This document shows, in pieces, positions 28,023 through 36,327 of a DNA stretch of 44,763 nt. Positions within the stretch are counted from its first letter, which is position 1; each line of letters begins with the position of its first letter. This stretch comes from Akkermansia muciniphila (lineage in GTDB: Bacteria; Verrucomicrobiota; Verrucomicrobiia; Verrucomicrobiales; Akkermansiaceae), in assembly GCA_945860285.1 (NCBI GenBank), contig CAMAQB010000017.1, positions 1-44,763 of the forward strand, written 5' to 3'. The notes beneath the pieces were generated by a model. It saw nothing but the letters and a program-made list of their open reading frames with translations, was not told the origin of the DNA and searched no databases. The position numbers and the translations under genes are program-made.

Positions 28023-28164
28023 ACACTTTCGCAAAGGTATTCAACTGCACCCATGGAGCATTGCCCAGAAAAAAACATGAGCGAAGCACAAGCAAATGAA
28101 GCGCGTACATTAGCAAATTTCGCGCTATCCGGATATTGCGATGCCGAGGTGCGCATCATGCAAA

Positions 28165-28968
28165 TCACAGCGCGGCAATACCCAGCATCTCCGGCAGCGC
28201 GGTGCGGGGACGCAGGGTGAGAATCTCCGGATCACCCTCGGTCACCAGGATCGTATGCTCGAAATGCGCCGAAGGCATTCCGTCCTCGGTGACCACCGTC
28301 CAACCATCGGCAAGGATTTTCACGTGGCCGACACCGGAATTGACCATCGGTTCGATAGCCAATGTCATCCCCGGTTCGAGAATCGGCGTTTTTCCCTGCG
28401 GTCGGTAATTGGGAATCTGCGGCTCCTCGTGCAGGTCGCGCCCGACACCGTGACCGACGAATTCCCTGACAACCGCGTAGCCGCGGGGTCTAACATATTC
28501 CTCCACGGCACCGCAAACATCCGCCAACCTCTTGCCGGCCCGTGCGTGTGAAATCGCTTCGTATAAGGATTGTTCCGTGGCGGCCAGCAGGCGCTTGACC
28601 TCGGGACTCACCTCCCCCACCGCAACAGTCGTGGCATTGTCACCGATCCAACCCGCCTTCACCACGCCGACATCGAGGCTGACGATGTCACCTGGCTGAA
28701 CAATCCGCGATCCACCGATCCCATGCACCACTTCCTCATTGAGGGAAATGCAGGTGTGCGCCGGGAACCCGCGGTAGCCAAGGAAAGCGCTGACGCATCC
28801 GTTCTGTTTCATCAACAACGCCGCATACTGATCGATCTGCGCCGTGGTTCTCCCTGGCATGATGAAAGCCGCCACTTCCTGCAAGATGATCGACGCCGTC
28901 TGACACGCATCACGCATCATCACCAGCTCGCGTCCTTTTTTCAGGCGGATTTTATTGCGTTTGGCCAT
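28165..28968 (-). CDS. map: Methionine aminopeptidase, type I
   Basis: Removes the initiator Met from nascent proteins. The 267-residue enzyme shows the five metal ligands expected for the family: D99 (SLDVGVV), D110 (GDNATT), H173 (GHGVGRDLHEEP), E206 (AIEPMV) and E237 (AHFEHTI), plus the substrate His in EEVVHGIGG. Length is normal and there is no N-terminal zinc-finger extension. Map normally follows secY (or adk) in the spc cluster, and it does here, but a strong terminator lies between them, so it is probably transcribed from its own promoter. That promoter may overlap the terminator's T run (TACATT at 28977-28982, weak -35). Confidence 0.96.
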   Translation of the reverse strand: MAKRNKIRLKKGRELVMMRDACQTASIILQEVAAFIMPGRTTAQIDQYAALLMKQNGCVSAFLGYRGFPAHTCISLNEEVVHGIGGSRIVQPGDIVSLDVGVVKAGWIGDNATTVAVGEVSPEVKRLLAATEQSLYEAISHARAGKRLADVCGAVEEYVRPRGYAVVREFVGHGVGRDLHEEPQIPNYRPQGKTPILEPGMTLAIEPMVNSGVGHVKILADGWTVVTEDGMPSAHFEHTILVTEGDPEILTLRPRTALPEMLGIAAL

Positions 28969-28981
28969 CGGAAAAAAATGT

Positions 28982-29015
28982 AAAAAACAGAAGCTGCACC
29001 ATCCAGCGCAGCTTC
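28982..29015 (-). terminator. Rho-independent terminator after secY
   Basis: On the minus strand GAAGCTGC (29008-29015), a 10-nt loop and GCAGCTTC (28990-28997) form an 8-bp stem followed by TG and six T, with a further T run nearer map. It closes the str-S10-spc transcript 25 nt after the secY stop. Confidence 0.8.
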
Positions 29016-29040
29016 GTGGGGAACATCTTGAAATCGAACT

Positions 29041-30543
29041 TTACTTTTGCGTGATCCACACCGCCGCTCCAACAACCGTTAGAATGGCGATCACCACCCA
29101 GAGGAAAACGAGAACAGAACTCGAAGCCGCGTTCCCCGTCTGCTGCAGCCGGTCATAGCGGCCCTTGAGCTTGCCCTTGCGGAGAAATCCATCGTAATGG
29201 CGTTGCAATAAATGGGTTTCCACCTGGCGCATCACGTCCAGCACCACGCCAACAAGAATCAACAGGCTGGTTCCGCCGAAAAATTGCAGAATCGGCGAGT
29301 TCTGTTCAATCTTCATCAGTGCACCGACCGCAGAGGGTAGCACAAAAATGAAGGTCAGGAAGATCGATCCGGCGAAGGTAAGCCGGGTCATGGTGAAGTC
29401 GAGAAATTCACCCGTCGGCTTGCCGGGTCGCACACCGGGGATGTATCCGCCGTTGCGTTTCAGGTCTTCCGCAATTTGCGAAGGCTGGAACATCGTGGCC
29501 ACCCAGAAATAGGAGAAGAAGAAAATGCCGATCGCACCAAGGGTATAGTACAACCAGCCCTGACCCAGCGCGGTTTGCAGTTTGACCGACCACGAGGCCT
29601 TGCTGCCGATCAACTGGAGCAGAATCCCGGGAAGTGTGATCACGGCGGACACGAAAATAATCGGCATGACCCCGGAGTAGTTGACCTTGAGCGGCAGGTA
29701 CTGGGTCTGGCCGCCGAACTGCTTCTTGCCCACCACCCGCTTCGCATACTGCACCATGATCCGCCTCTGTGCCTGGGTGATCGAGATCACCGCCGCGATC
29801 ACAAAAACCAGGAATGCAATCATAAACACCAGCTTCAGGGCGATGAACGGGTTGTTCTCGACATTGGTGGTGAACATTTTCCACGCCAGCACCAGCGCGC
29901 CAGGAAGGGCGGAAATGATGTTCACCATGATGATGATCGATGTCCCGTTGCCAATGCCACGCTCGGTCATCTGGTCGCCGATCCACATCAACAACATGGT
30001 ACCGGAAACAATGGTCAACATCGTGATCGCATGCCACGCGAAACTCGGGTCGGGCACCAGGAGCCGGCCGTTCATGACCCGCTCGATCCCGCTCATCAAG
30101 CCGCGCAATTGCTCGGGATGGGTAAGCGTCGCGGTCAGAAAATACCCCTGAACAAGGGCGATGATCAACGCGAGATAACGCGTCCACTGGGTGATTTTCT
30201 GCCGTCCGCCCTCTTCACGGGATAGCTTGGAAAGCTTTGGCACCACCGCCGTCATCAACTGCACCATGATCGACGCGGAAATGTAGGGCATGATCCCCAA
30301 TGCGAAAATGCCCGCCTGCTGAAGGGCCCCGCCTGAGAACACAGTGAGCATCGCCGTCAACGGATTGCCCGTGCCGCCGTCTCCCTTGGCCATCGACTTC
30401 GTCCAATCATCAATCAAGGCAGCGTCAACGCCAGGGAGGGTGATGTGGACACCGAGACGCACGATGATGATCATCGCCAGAGTGAAAAGAATGCGATCGC
30501 GCAATTCAGGAACGCGCCAGGTGTTAGCAAATGCAGATATCAT
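29041..30543 (-). CDS. secY: Preprotein translocase subunit SecY
   Basis: Channel subunit of the Sec translocon. The 500-residue protein has ten helices and SecY signatures: GIMPYISASIMVQLMTAVVP in helix 2, GGRQKITQWTRYLAL, GIGNGTSIIIMVNI, the cytosolic loop QAQRRIMVQYAKRVVG, and YFWVATMFQPSQIAEDLKRNGGYIPGVRPG. It is longer than E. coli SecY (443), mainly through an enlarged loop after helix 1 (DDWTKSMAKGDGGTGNPLTA) and extra sequence between helices 3-4 and 6-7. The ATG at 30543 gives the canonical MISAFANTWRVPELRDRI. A hairpin separates it from rplO. Confidence 0.97.
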   Translation of the reverse strand: MISAFANTWRVPELRDRILFTLAMIIIVRLGVHITLPGVDAALIDDWTKSMAKGDGGTGNPLTAMLTVFSGGALQQAGIFALGIMPYISASIMVQLMTAVVPKLSKLSREEGGRQKITQWTRYLALIIALVQGYFLTATLTHPEQLRGLMSGIERVMNGRLLVPDPSFAWHAITMLTIVSGTMLLMWIGDQMTERGIGNGTSIIIMVNIISALPGALVLAWKMFTTNVENNPFIALKLVFMIAFLVFVIAAVISITQAQRRIMVQYAKRVVGKKQFGGQTQYLPLKVNYSGVMPIIFVSAVITLPGILLQLIGSKASWSVKLQTALGQGWLYYTLGAIGIFFFSYFWVATMFQPSQIAEDLKRNGGYIPGVRPGKPTGEFLDFTMTRLTFAGSIFLTFIFVLPSAVGALMKIEQNSPILQFFGGTSLLILVGVVLDVMRQVETHLLQRHYDGFLRKGKLKGRYDRLQQTGNAASSSVLVFLWVVIAILTVVGAAVWITQK

Positions 30544-30602
30544 AAAGTGGTGTAAAAGTAGCGTGCCGTGACACTGTAAACAGAGCGAGGAAGCGCGCAA
30601 GC

Positions 30603-30646
30603 ACTTCCCCGCAGGAATGGAAAAATTATTCCGCTAACGGGGAAGT
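30603..30646 (-). promoter_or_regulatory. Long hairpin between rplO and secY
   Basis: Outer arms acttccccg (30603-30611) and cggggaagt (30638-30646) are perfect 9-nt complements, and an inner ggaat/attcc pair continues the stem. It begins 7 nt after the rplO stop and lacks a T run on either side, so it looks like an mRNA processing, stability or regulator site rather than a terminator. Confidence 0.5.
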
Positions 30647-30652
30647 CAGCAT

Positions 30653-31099
30653 TCAGGCAGGCTGAATGGTTCCGCCAGCCTTCTCGATCTTCTCGCGCGC
30701 GGATGCGCTGACGTGCTCGACTTGAATCGTCAGGCTCTTGGTGATTTCGCCATTGCCGAGGATCTTCACGCGGTCGTAGCGACCATTGACCAGACCAGCG
30801 GCGCGGAGGATTTCCTCGTTGACGACGGCACCGCTCTCGAAGTTCTCCTCCAAAGTGGCAACGTTGACACCGAACACCTTCGTTTTGTAGTCGTAGTTGT
30901 TGAAACCGCGCTTGGGCAGCCGGCGGTGCAGAGGCATCTGGCCGCCTTCAAAGCCGACGCGGACGGTGCCGCCCGAGCGGGCCTTCTGGCCCTTGTTGCC
31001 CTTGCCGGACGTTTTGCCATGGCCCGAACTTTCGCCGCAACCGAGACGTTTGACGCGGTGTTTGGAGCCGGGATTGGGAGATAGAGTATGAAGTTTCAT
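30653..31099 (-). CDS. rplO: Ribosomal protein L15
   Basis: Large-subunit protein of 148 residues that binds 23S rRNA late in assembly. Marked by MKLHTLSPNPGSKHRVKRLG at the start, SGHGKTSGKGNKGQKARSGG and GGQMPLHRRLPKRGF, all standard. It follows rpsE by 21 nt; rpmD (L30), which normally stands between them, is absent. The C-terminus ends VSASAREKIEKAGGTIQ, complete. Confidence 0.98.
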   Translation of the reverse strand: MKLHTLSPNPGSKHRVKRLGCGESSGHGKTSGKGNKGQKARSGGTVRVGFEGGQMPLHRRLPKRGFNNYDYKTKVFGVNVATLEENFESGAVVNEEILRAAGLVNGRYDRVKILGNGEITKSLTIQVEHVSASAREKIEKAGGTIQPA

Positions 31100-31120
31100 T
31101 GCTGCTGAAAAATAAAATTG

Positions 31121-31795
31121 TTAGACCGATTTCTCACGGACTTTTTTCCCCCGTGAGCTGAGAATGTTTTCCCGGGTGCGCAACGACGAGAGCGCCTTGA
31201 TGGTGGCTTTCACGACGTTGGCGTGGTTGGAGGAGCCCATCGACTTGGCGAGGATGTCCTTCACGCCGGCTGCCTCGCAGACCGCGCGGACACCACCACC
31301 GGCGATGATTCCGGTTCCGGGTGATGCCGGTTTGAGTAGCACCTTGCCACCACCGAATTCCGCGTAGGTTTCGTGCGGCAGCGTGCCATTGACGATGCAC
31401 ACCAGTGTCAGGTTCTTGCGGGCCGCCTGGCCGCCTTTTTTGATCGCATCGGAAACCTCCTTGGCCTTGCCAAAACCAAGTCCGACTTTGCCCTCCTTGT
31501 CGCCACAGACAACAAGCGCGGAGAAACTGAAGCGACGTCCACCTTTCACCACCTTGGCGCAACGATTGATGAACACGACTTTTTCGGAAATGCCGTCGTC
31601 AATATCGGGACGGCGGTCGTCACGGCGCGGGCCGCGATTGTTGCCACCGCCCTGCCCACCGCGGTTGAATCCGCCGGGGCCTCCTGGGCCGCCACGACGC
31701 TGGTCAAAACCTGCGGAGCCCGCCACCGGACCGAGGGCATTTACAGCAGGGGTTTCTGGAACTTGTGTAACGGGAATATCGGAATCTGTAACCAT
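31121..31795 (-). CDS. rpsE: Ribosomal protein S5 with long Gly/Arg-rich N-terminal extension
   Basis: Small-subunit protein that helps to form the mRNA entry channel and affects accuracy. The canonical part begins around residue 68 ([20 protein letters not shown]) and includes [18 protein letters not shown] and the C-terminal domain ending in SLRTRENI. At 224 residues it is about 55 longer than the E. coli protein (167). The surplus is a disordered N-terminus: an acidic/Pro part (about 1-30), then [16 protein letters not shown] and [16 protein letters not shown]. No internal ATG would give the standard length, and the frame is uninterrupted from ATG at 31795, so the extension is probably real. 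Confidence 0.96.
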   Translation of the reverse strand: MVTDSDIPVTQVPETPAVNALGPVAGSAGFDQRRGGPGGPGGFNRGGQGGGNNRGPRRDDRRPDIDDGISEKVVFINRCAKVVKGGRRFSFSALVVCGDKEGKVGLGFGKAKEVSDAIKKGGQAARKNLTLVCIVNGTLPHETYAEFGGGKVLLKPASPGTGIIAGGGVRAVCEAAGVKDILAKSMGSSNHANVVKATIKALSSLRTRENILSSRGKKVREKSV

Positions 31796-31806
31796 GATAA
31801 TTTTTG

Positions 31807-32163
31807 TTAGAATTGGAGACCGGCTTCCCGGGCGGCATCGGCAAGAGCTTTCACCTTGCCATGATAAAAGTGACCACCACGGTCAAAGACCACGTTGCTG
31901 ATGTTGGCGGCCTTGGCGCGTTCGGCGATCAGCGCCCCGATGCTGCGGGCGCATTCGATGTTTGCCTGCGATTTTTCGAGCGTCTTGTCGAGCGTCGAAG
32001 CCGAGCAAAGCGTGCGACCGACAACGTCGTCGACGATCTGCACATAGACATGCTGGTTGGAGAAATGCACGGCGAGGCGTGGACGGGCGGCTGTGCCCGT
32101 CACCTTGCGGCGGATGCGCTTGTGAACGCGCTGCCTGATTTCCTTGCGATTGATCATGCTCAT
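31807..32163 (-). CDS. rplR: Ribosomal protein L18
   Basis: A 118-residue 5S rRNA-binding protein. [40 protein letters not shown] and the ending [20 protein letters not shown] are diagnostic. The N-terminus MSMIN offers two ATGs two codons apart. It stands between rplF (41 nt before) and rpsE (11 nt after), the usual spc order. Confidence 0.98.
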   Translation of the reverse strand: MSMINRKEIRQRVHKRIRRKVTGTAARPRLAVHFSNQHVYVQIVDDVVGRTLCSASTLDKTLEKSQANIECARSIGALIAERAKAANISNVVFDRGGHFYHGKVKALADAAREAGLQF

Positions 32164-32204
32164 GAAGTTGTTTTTCTTGGAGTTTCAGTGTTGGTGGCGG
32201 ATGG

Positions 32205-32744
32205 TTATTTGCCGACAGATTTGCCTTCCTTGCGGCGCACATGTTCGCCGACATAGCGCACGCCTTTTCCTTTGTAGGGCTCCGGCGGATGGAAGCCGCG
32301 GACTTCGGCAGCGAACTGACCGACCATCTGTTTGTCAATTCCTTCGACTTTGATCTTGGTGTTGTCCGTGACCGTGACGGTCAGGCCTTCGGGAATCGGA
32401 TGCAGCAGTGGATGGGAACGACCGAGCGAGAGGTCGAGATCCTTGCCTTTCACTGCGGCGCGAAAACCGACGCCCTGGATTTCAAGGTCTTTGACGAAGC
32501 CCTTGGAAACGCCATTGATCATGTTGTTGACAATCGCCCGGGCGGTGCCGTGAAGCGCCCGCGTCTGGCGGGTTTCCGAGGTCCGGGTAACCGTCAATTT
32601 TTCCTTTTCATTGCTGAGCTCGATTCCGGTGGGAAGAGTGAAGGCAAGCTTGCCCTTGGGTCCTTCGACGGTGACGACGCCGCCGTCGTTCTTGACGGTG
32701 ACTTTCTCCGGCAAGCTGATTGGTTTAACTCCTACGCGTGACAT
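32205..32744 (-). CDS. rplF: Ribosomal protein L6
   Basis: A 179-residue two-domain protein near the factor-binding site of the 50S subunit. It begins MSRVGVKPISLPEKVTV, has GPKGKLAFTLPTGIEL and the classical C-terminal motif in which an FHPPEPYKGKGVRY segment replaces R-x-P-x-P-Y-K-G-K-G-I-R-Y, followed by the basic end RRKEGKSVGK. Its leader TTAACCAACTAATACC contains no G at all. Confidence 0.98.
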   Translation of the reverse strand: MSRVGVKPISLPEKVTVKNDGGVVTVEGPKGKLAFTLPTGIELSNEKEKLTVTRTSETRQTRALHGTARAIVNNMINGVSKGFVKDLEIQGVGFRAAVKGKDLDLSLGRSHPLLHPIPEGLTVTVTDNTKIKVEGIDKQMVGQFAAEVRGFHPPEPYKGKGVRYVGEHVRRKEGKSVGK

Positions 32745-32772
32745 GGTATTAGTTGGTTAAATGGTTGTTGGT

Positions 32773-33171
32773 TTACCAGACAATGGCGAGCAGTTCGCCG
32801 CCGAGTTTCTCCCGTTTGGCGCGGGCGCCGGTCATCACACCTTTGGACGTTGAAAGAATGGAAATCCCCAAGCCGGACATGACGCGCGGGATTTCATCGG
32901 TGCCGACATAATTGCGTCGACCGGGAGTCGAGACGCGCTTCAATCCGGTGAGAACCGGGCGGCCATCGACAAACTTGCCTTTCACCTTCAGGGTGGGATG
33001 ACCGTCGGTGGTCAGAACTTCGTAGTTCCAGACATAACCCTCCTCCTGGAGGATTTTGGCGATGTCGGCTTTGATCCGCGAATAGGGCGCGGTGAAAACT
33101 TCGTTGCCAGCACGCGAGGCGTTGCTGAAACGGGTGAGGAAATCGGAAATGGGATCGGTAAGAACGGCCAT
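32773..33171 (-). CDS. rpsH: Ribosomal protein S8
   Basis: A 132-residue 16S rRNA-binding protein, in other bacteria also the repressor of the spc operon through an mRNA site near rplE. It begins TDPISDFLTRFSNASRAG and closes with the conserved RVSTPGRRNYVGTDEIPRVM, GLGISILSTSKGVMT and GGELLAIVW. It comes directly after rplE (26 nt), with no rpsN between. An S8-type regulatory stem could exist here, but I cannot identify it reliably. Confidence 0.98.
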   Translation of the reverse strand: MAVLTDPISDFLTRFSNASRAGNEVFTAPYSRIKADIAKILQEEGYVWNYEVLTTDGHPTLKVKGKFVDGRPVLTGLKRVSTPGRRNYVGTDEIPRVMSGLGISILSTSKGVMTGARAKREKLGGELLAIVW

Positions 33172-33197
33172 AATGGGAGTCGTGTTGGTAGTTGGAT

Positions 33198-33779
33198 TCA
33201 GGCTGCGCTGGTTTCGGTTTCTTGCTCTTTCTTGTTCTCACGGAACGGCATCCCAAGGGCGCGAAGCAACTCGCGGCCTTCATTGTCGGTGGCGGCCGAT
33301 GTCACGAAAATCAGGTCGAAGCCGATGGTGCGCTTGATTTGATCGATTTCAATTTCAGGGAAAATCGACTGGTCAGGCACGCCCATGGCGTAATTGCCGT
33401 GCCCGTCGAATGACTTGAACGGAACGCCCCGGAAGTCGCGGATGTTCGGTGCGGTGACATTGATGAAACGATCAAAAAACTCCCACATGCGGTTGCCGCG
33501 CAGGGTCACGCGGGCACCCAATGGTTCGTCGGCGCGCAACTTGAAGTTGGCGACGGCTTTGCGGGAGAATGAAATCGACGGCTTCTGGCCGGTAATCTTG
33601 GCAATTTCGTTGGCAGCGTCCTCGACGGCGAGTTTGCGGTCGGGAGCTTTGCCCATGCAGGACGTCACCACGATTTTTTCGAGGCGCGGTACGGCATTCG
33701 GGTTGGTGTAACCTAGTTTCTCCACGAGCGCCGGAACGGCTTTCTCGCGATAGTATTGTAACAGTCTTGGTGTGCTCAT
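33198..33779 (-). CDS. rplE: Ribosomal protein L5
   Basis: A 193-residue 5S rRNA-binding protein that contacts the P-site tRNA. Clear motifs: VPRLEKIVVTSCMGKA, ITGQKPSISFSRKAVANFKL, GARVTLRGNRMWEFFDRFI, and FPEIEIDQIKRTIGFDLIFV. The family usually has N-x-G near SCMG (here Ser-Cys-Met-Gly), a small deviation. A short acidic tail (KKEQETETSAA) extends the C-terminus. It is preceded by a 90-nt gap with two inverted repeats. Confidence 0.98.
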   Translation of the reverse strand: MSTPRLLQYYREKAVPALVEKLGYTNPNAVPRLEKIVVTSCMGKAPDRKLAVEDAANEIAKITGQKPSISFSRKAVANFKLRADEPLGARVTLRGNRMWEFFDRFINVTAPNIRDFRGVPFKSFDGHGNYAMGVPDQSIFPEIEIDQIKRTIGFDLIFVTSAATDNEGRELLRALGMPFRENKKEQETETSAA

Positions 33780-33818
33780 ATTTTTGTTTTCAGCGGGTCA
33801 GCGCATTTTGTGATGCTT

Positions 33819-33862
33819 GCGCTTAAGCGCGGGCGGAAAATCCTGTCGTTCCGGGGAACGAC
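33819..33862 (-). promoter_or_regulatory. Two inverted repeats in the rplX-rplE gap
   Basis: gtcgttccggggaacgac (33845-33862) is an 8-bp stem around two bases starting 7 nt after the rplX stop; gcgcttaagcgc (33819-33830) is a perfect 12-nt palindrome downstream. Neither is followed by a T run. They lie just before rplE, the place where S8-dependent control acts in the spc operon of enterobacteria. Confidence 0.4.
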
Positions 33863-33869
33863 GGGGAAT

Positions 33870-34109
33870 TCAGCCCAGTTTCTTGACATTGGAAATGTGA
33901 ATCGGTGCGTCGATGGAAAGAAGCCCTCCGTCGGGATTGGCTTCGCTTTTGCGGGTAGCCTTGGTAACCGTGCGGGTCTCGCCGACGATGACGGTGCCTT
34001 TTTTCGCGTTCACCGACAGGACGGTGCCGCGTTTGCCCTTGATGGCCACTCCGCCGGTCGTGATCTCGACCTGGTCGCCCTTTTTGACATGTGTTTTGAT
34101 TTTACTCAT
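33870..34109 (-). CDS. rplX: Ribosomal protein L24
   Basis: A 79-residue KOW-domain protein that starts 50S assembly. The KOW core is [18 protein letters not shown] and [19 protein letters not shown], followed by [15 protein letters not shown]. The protein is shorter than E. coli L24 (104) because the C-terminal part after the DAPIHISNV segment ends almost at once; such short L24 forms are common in this lineage by my recollection. Spacing to rplN is 27 nt. Confidence 0.96.
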   Translation of the reverse strand: MSKIKTHVKKGDQVEITTGGVAIKGKRGTVLSVNAKKGTVIVGETRTVTKATRKSEANPDGGLLSIDAPIHISNVKKLG

Positions 34110-34136
34110 GATGGATGGTGTTTGGTGCGATGCGGC

Positions 34137-34502
34137 TCAGACAACTTCAGGGGCGAGGGAGACGATTTTCATGAACGACTTCTCGCGAAGCTCACGGGCC
34201 ACAGGGCCGAAGATGCGGGTGCCGCGGGGATTGTTGTCCTTGTCGATGATCACGATCGCGTTGGTGTCGAAGCGCAATACCGAACCATCGGCACGGCGGA
34301 TCGGTGCGCTGGTGCGGACGACAACCGCTTTGACAACCGAGCCTTTTTTCACCGCTGCGGTGGGGATCGAGTCGCGGATGTGGGCGGTGATCACGTCACC
34401 CACGTGGGCAAAGCGGGTGCGTTTGCCAATGACGCCGATCATCTTGGCGCTTTTGGCGCCCGTGTTATCGGCTACGACTACGGTGGATTCCATCTGGAGC
34501 AT
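34137..34502 (-). CDS. rplN: Ribosomal protein L14
   Basis: A 121-residue protein at the subunit interface. It shows [20 protein letters not shown], the basic stretch [20 protein letters not shown] and [20 protein letters not shown], and ends SLAPEVV. This is one of the most conserved ribosomal proteins and the match is complete. It follows rpsQ with 45 nt between. Confidence 0.98.
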   Translation of the reverse strand: MLQMESTVVVADNTGAKSAKMIGVIGKRTRFAHVGDVITAHIRDSIPTAAVKKGSVVKAVVVRTSAPIRRADGSVLRFDTNAIVIIDKDNNPRGTRIFGPVARELREKSFMKIVSLAPEVV

Positions 34503-34547
34503 GATTCAATAAAATGTGTGTGTTTTGCCTGCGCGGCGGTGTTGCTA

Positions 34548-34817
34548 TTAGTGAGTAAGGATCGAGTCAAGCGCCCATCGCTTTAATTTCGATGTCGGGC
34601 GGGATTCCACGATGCGAACCTTGTCGCCGACCTTGGCTTCGCCTTTTTCGTCATGCACATAGAATTTCTTGGTCTGCTTGACGATTTTGTTGAAGCGCGG
34701 ATGCGGCACGCGGGCGACGTATTCGACAACGATGGTTTTGTCCATCTTGTCGGAGACGACGAGGCCCACGCGTGTTTTGCGGCTGGAGGAACTGGTGTTG
34801 GTGGCGGTTTCGCTCAT
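34548..34817 (-). CDS. rpsQ: Ribosomal protein S17
   Basis: An 89-residue primary 16S rRNA-binding protein with an OB fold. GLVVSDKMDKTIVVEYVARV, VPHPRFNKIVKQTKKFYVHD and GDKVRIVESRPTSKLKRWAL are diagnostic. A Ser/Thr-rich N-terminal run (SETATNTSSSSRKT) precedes the core. Frame and order (rpmC-rpsQ-rplN) are standard. Confidence 0.98.
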   Translation of the reverse strand: MSETATNTSSSSRKTRVGLVVSDKMDKTIVVEYVARVPHPRFNKIVKQTKKFYVHDEKGEAKVGDKVRIVESRPTSKLKRWALDSILTH

Positions 34818-34847
34818 AGAAAATAGTGGGTCGATGATGAAGTTGTT

Positions 34848-35051
34848 TTATGCCTTGGCCTTGCGCTCATTGAGGATCGTCGCCAGCCGGGCGTTTTCGC
34901 GGCGGATGGCACGAACACGAGCGGGGTTTTCCAATGCGCCGGTGGCTTTCTGGAGTTTGAGGTTGATGCCCTCGATTTTCAGGTCGCGGGTGCGACGCTT
35001 GATTTCGTCGGCGGACAGTTCACGGAGGTCTTTCGCTTTGGAGTTGGCCAT
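34848..35051 (-). CDS. rpmC: Ribosomal protein L29
   Basis: A 67-residue helical-hairpin protein at the peptide exit tunnel, a docking site for trigger factor and SRP. It starts MANSKAKDLRELSADEIKRR and has LKLQKATGALENPARVRAIR and RRENARLATILNERKA, the conserved second helix. Spacing is 21 nt from rplP and 30 nt to rpsQ. Confidence 0.97.
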   Translation of the reverse strand: MANSKAKDLRELSADEIKRRTRDLKIEGINLKLQKATGALENPARVRAIRRENARLATILNERKAKA

Positions 35052-35072
35052 GGTATTTGGGAAGTTGAATGA

Positions 35073-35492
35073 TTATGCGTGAGGATTGCGGACGACAAAA
35101 CGTGTGGGCAGACCCAGTTTGTAGGAGGCGAGGCGCATTGCTTCACGGGCCTGGGACTCGGGAACGCCGGCGATTTCAAAAAGCATGTTGCCGGGGCGGA
35201 TCACTGCGACCCAACCCTCAACCGGTCCCTTGCCTTTACCCATCCGGGTTTCGGGAGGACGCGAGGTGATCGACTTGTGCGGGAAAATCCTGATCCAGAC
35301 CTTGCCCTTCCGCTTCATGAAACGGTTGATCGCGATACGGCAGGCTTCGATCTGGCGGTTGGTCATCCAGCCGCGGTCAAGGGCCTGGAGACCGAAGTCG
35401 CCAAAGGCTACGGTGGTTCCCGAAGTGGCATTTCCGGCGCGGGAGCCGCGGAAAGACTTGCGGAACTTGGTTCGTTTGGGCATCAAAGGCAT
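35073..35492 (-). CDS. rplP: Ribosomal protein L16
   Basis: A 139-residue protein at the A-site tRNA elbow. It shows [20 protein letters not shown], the loop with [40 protein letters not shown] and [20 protein letters not shown]. The Arg-rich IRIFPHKSI segment is intact. Two ATGs three codons apart exist; the first (35492) is favoured because it lies 7 nt after a good Shine-Dalgarno sequence, rare in this cluster. Confidence 0.98.
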   Translation of the reverse strand: MPLMPKRTKFRKSFRGSRAGNATSGTTVAFGDFGLQALDRGWMTNRQIEACRIAINRFMKRKGKVWIRIFPHKSITSRPPETRMGKGKGPVEGWVAVIRPGNMLFEIAGVPESQAREAMRLASYKLGLPTRFVVRNPHA

Positions 35493-35499
35493 AATAGTG

Positions 35500-35505
35500 T
35501 CCTCC
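35500..35505 (-). promoter_or_regulatory. Strong Shine-Dalgarno sequence of rplP
   Basis: Minus-strand GGAGGA, 7 nt before the ATG at 35492. It is the only strong Shine-Dalgarno sequence I could find among the genes of the ribosomal cluster; rpsL has a weaker AGGAA. Confidence 0.75.
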
Positions 35506-35553
35506 TGGGAATAATGTTGGCGTTAAATGTGGTGAAATCGGAAGGGCGGGAAC

Positions 35554-36297
35554 TCAGCGACGTTCGCCGCCGCGGTTGTTATTGTTGTTGTCGCGGCGAT
35601 CACCACCGCGGTTGTTGTTGTCACGGCGCTCACGACGTTCGCGCGGCGGACCACCAGCACCGGGACGATTGTCCTCCTCCTTGCGGTTGATCCAGCACTT
35701 GACGCCGATGATGCCATACAGCGTGCGCGCCTCGGCAAAGCCGTATTCTATCGGCACGCGGAGCGTTTGCAATGGCACCTTGCCTTCGCGATACCACTCG
35801 GCACGCGCGATGTCGGCACCACCGAGTCGACCGGCACAGCGGACGCGGATGCCTTCGGCACCGAATTCCATGGCGGTTTGCAGGCAGCGTTTCATCGCAC
35901 GACGGAAGGAAACCCGGCGCTCAAGCTGTTGGGCGATGTTTTCCGCGACAAGTTGCGGTTCCAATTCGGGCTTGCGGATTTCAAGAATGTCGATCTTGAC
36001 CTGGGCATTGCCGCAGATTTTGGAGATCTCATTGGTCATTCTCTCGATCTCGCTGCCTTTGCGTCCGATGATCAATCCGGGACGGGCCGAGTGCAGGGTC
36101 ACGCGGACGGAATTCCAGGCACGCTCGATGACCACTTTGGCGATGGCGGCAAACTGCAGGTTCTTTTTTACATATTCGCGCACCGCAAGGTCCTCGTGAA
36201 GTTTGTTGGCATAATCCTTGCCAGTGGCAAACCACTTGGAGCGCCAGTCTTTATTGACGGCGAGGCGGAAGGCGATCGGGTTGACTTTTTGTCCCAT
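35554..36297 (-). CDS. rpsC: Ribosomal protein S3 with Asn/Arg/Gly-rich C-terminal tail
   Basis: Protein of the mRNA entry channel with helicase activity together with S4 and S5. The body is typical: [20 protein letters not shown], the KH domain [34 protein letters not shown] and [20 protein letters not shown]. The final 40 residues replace the usual short end by a low-complexity tail: PRERRERRD, then NNNRGGDRR and [12 protein letters not shown], visible in the DNA as an imperfect tandem repeat (about 35570-35640). Total length 247, against 233 in E. coli. Confidence 0.97.
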   Translation of the reverse strand: MGQKVNPIAFRLAVNKDWRSKWFATGKDYANKLHEDLAVREYVKKNLQFAAIAKVVIERAWNSVRVTLHSARPGLIIGRKGSEIERMTNEISKICGNAQVKIDILEIRKPELEPQLVAENIAQQLERRVSFRRAMKRCLQTAMEFGAEGIRVRCAGRLGGADIARAEWYREGKVPLQTLRVPIEYGFAEARTLYGIIGVKCWINRKEEDNRPGAGGPPRERRERRDNNNRGGDRRDNNNNNRGGERR

Positions 36298-36327
36298 GGT
36301 AGATTTGGTTGAATGTTGATGGTGAGC

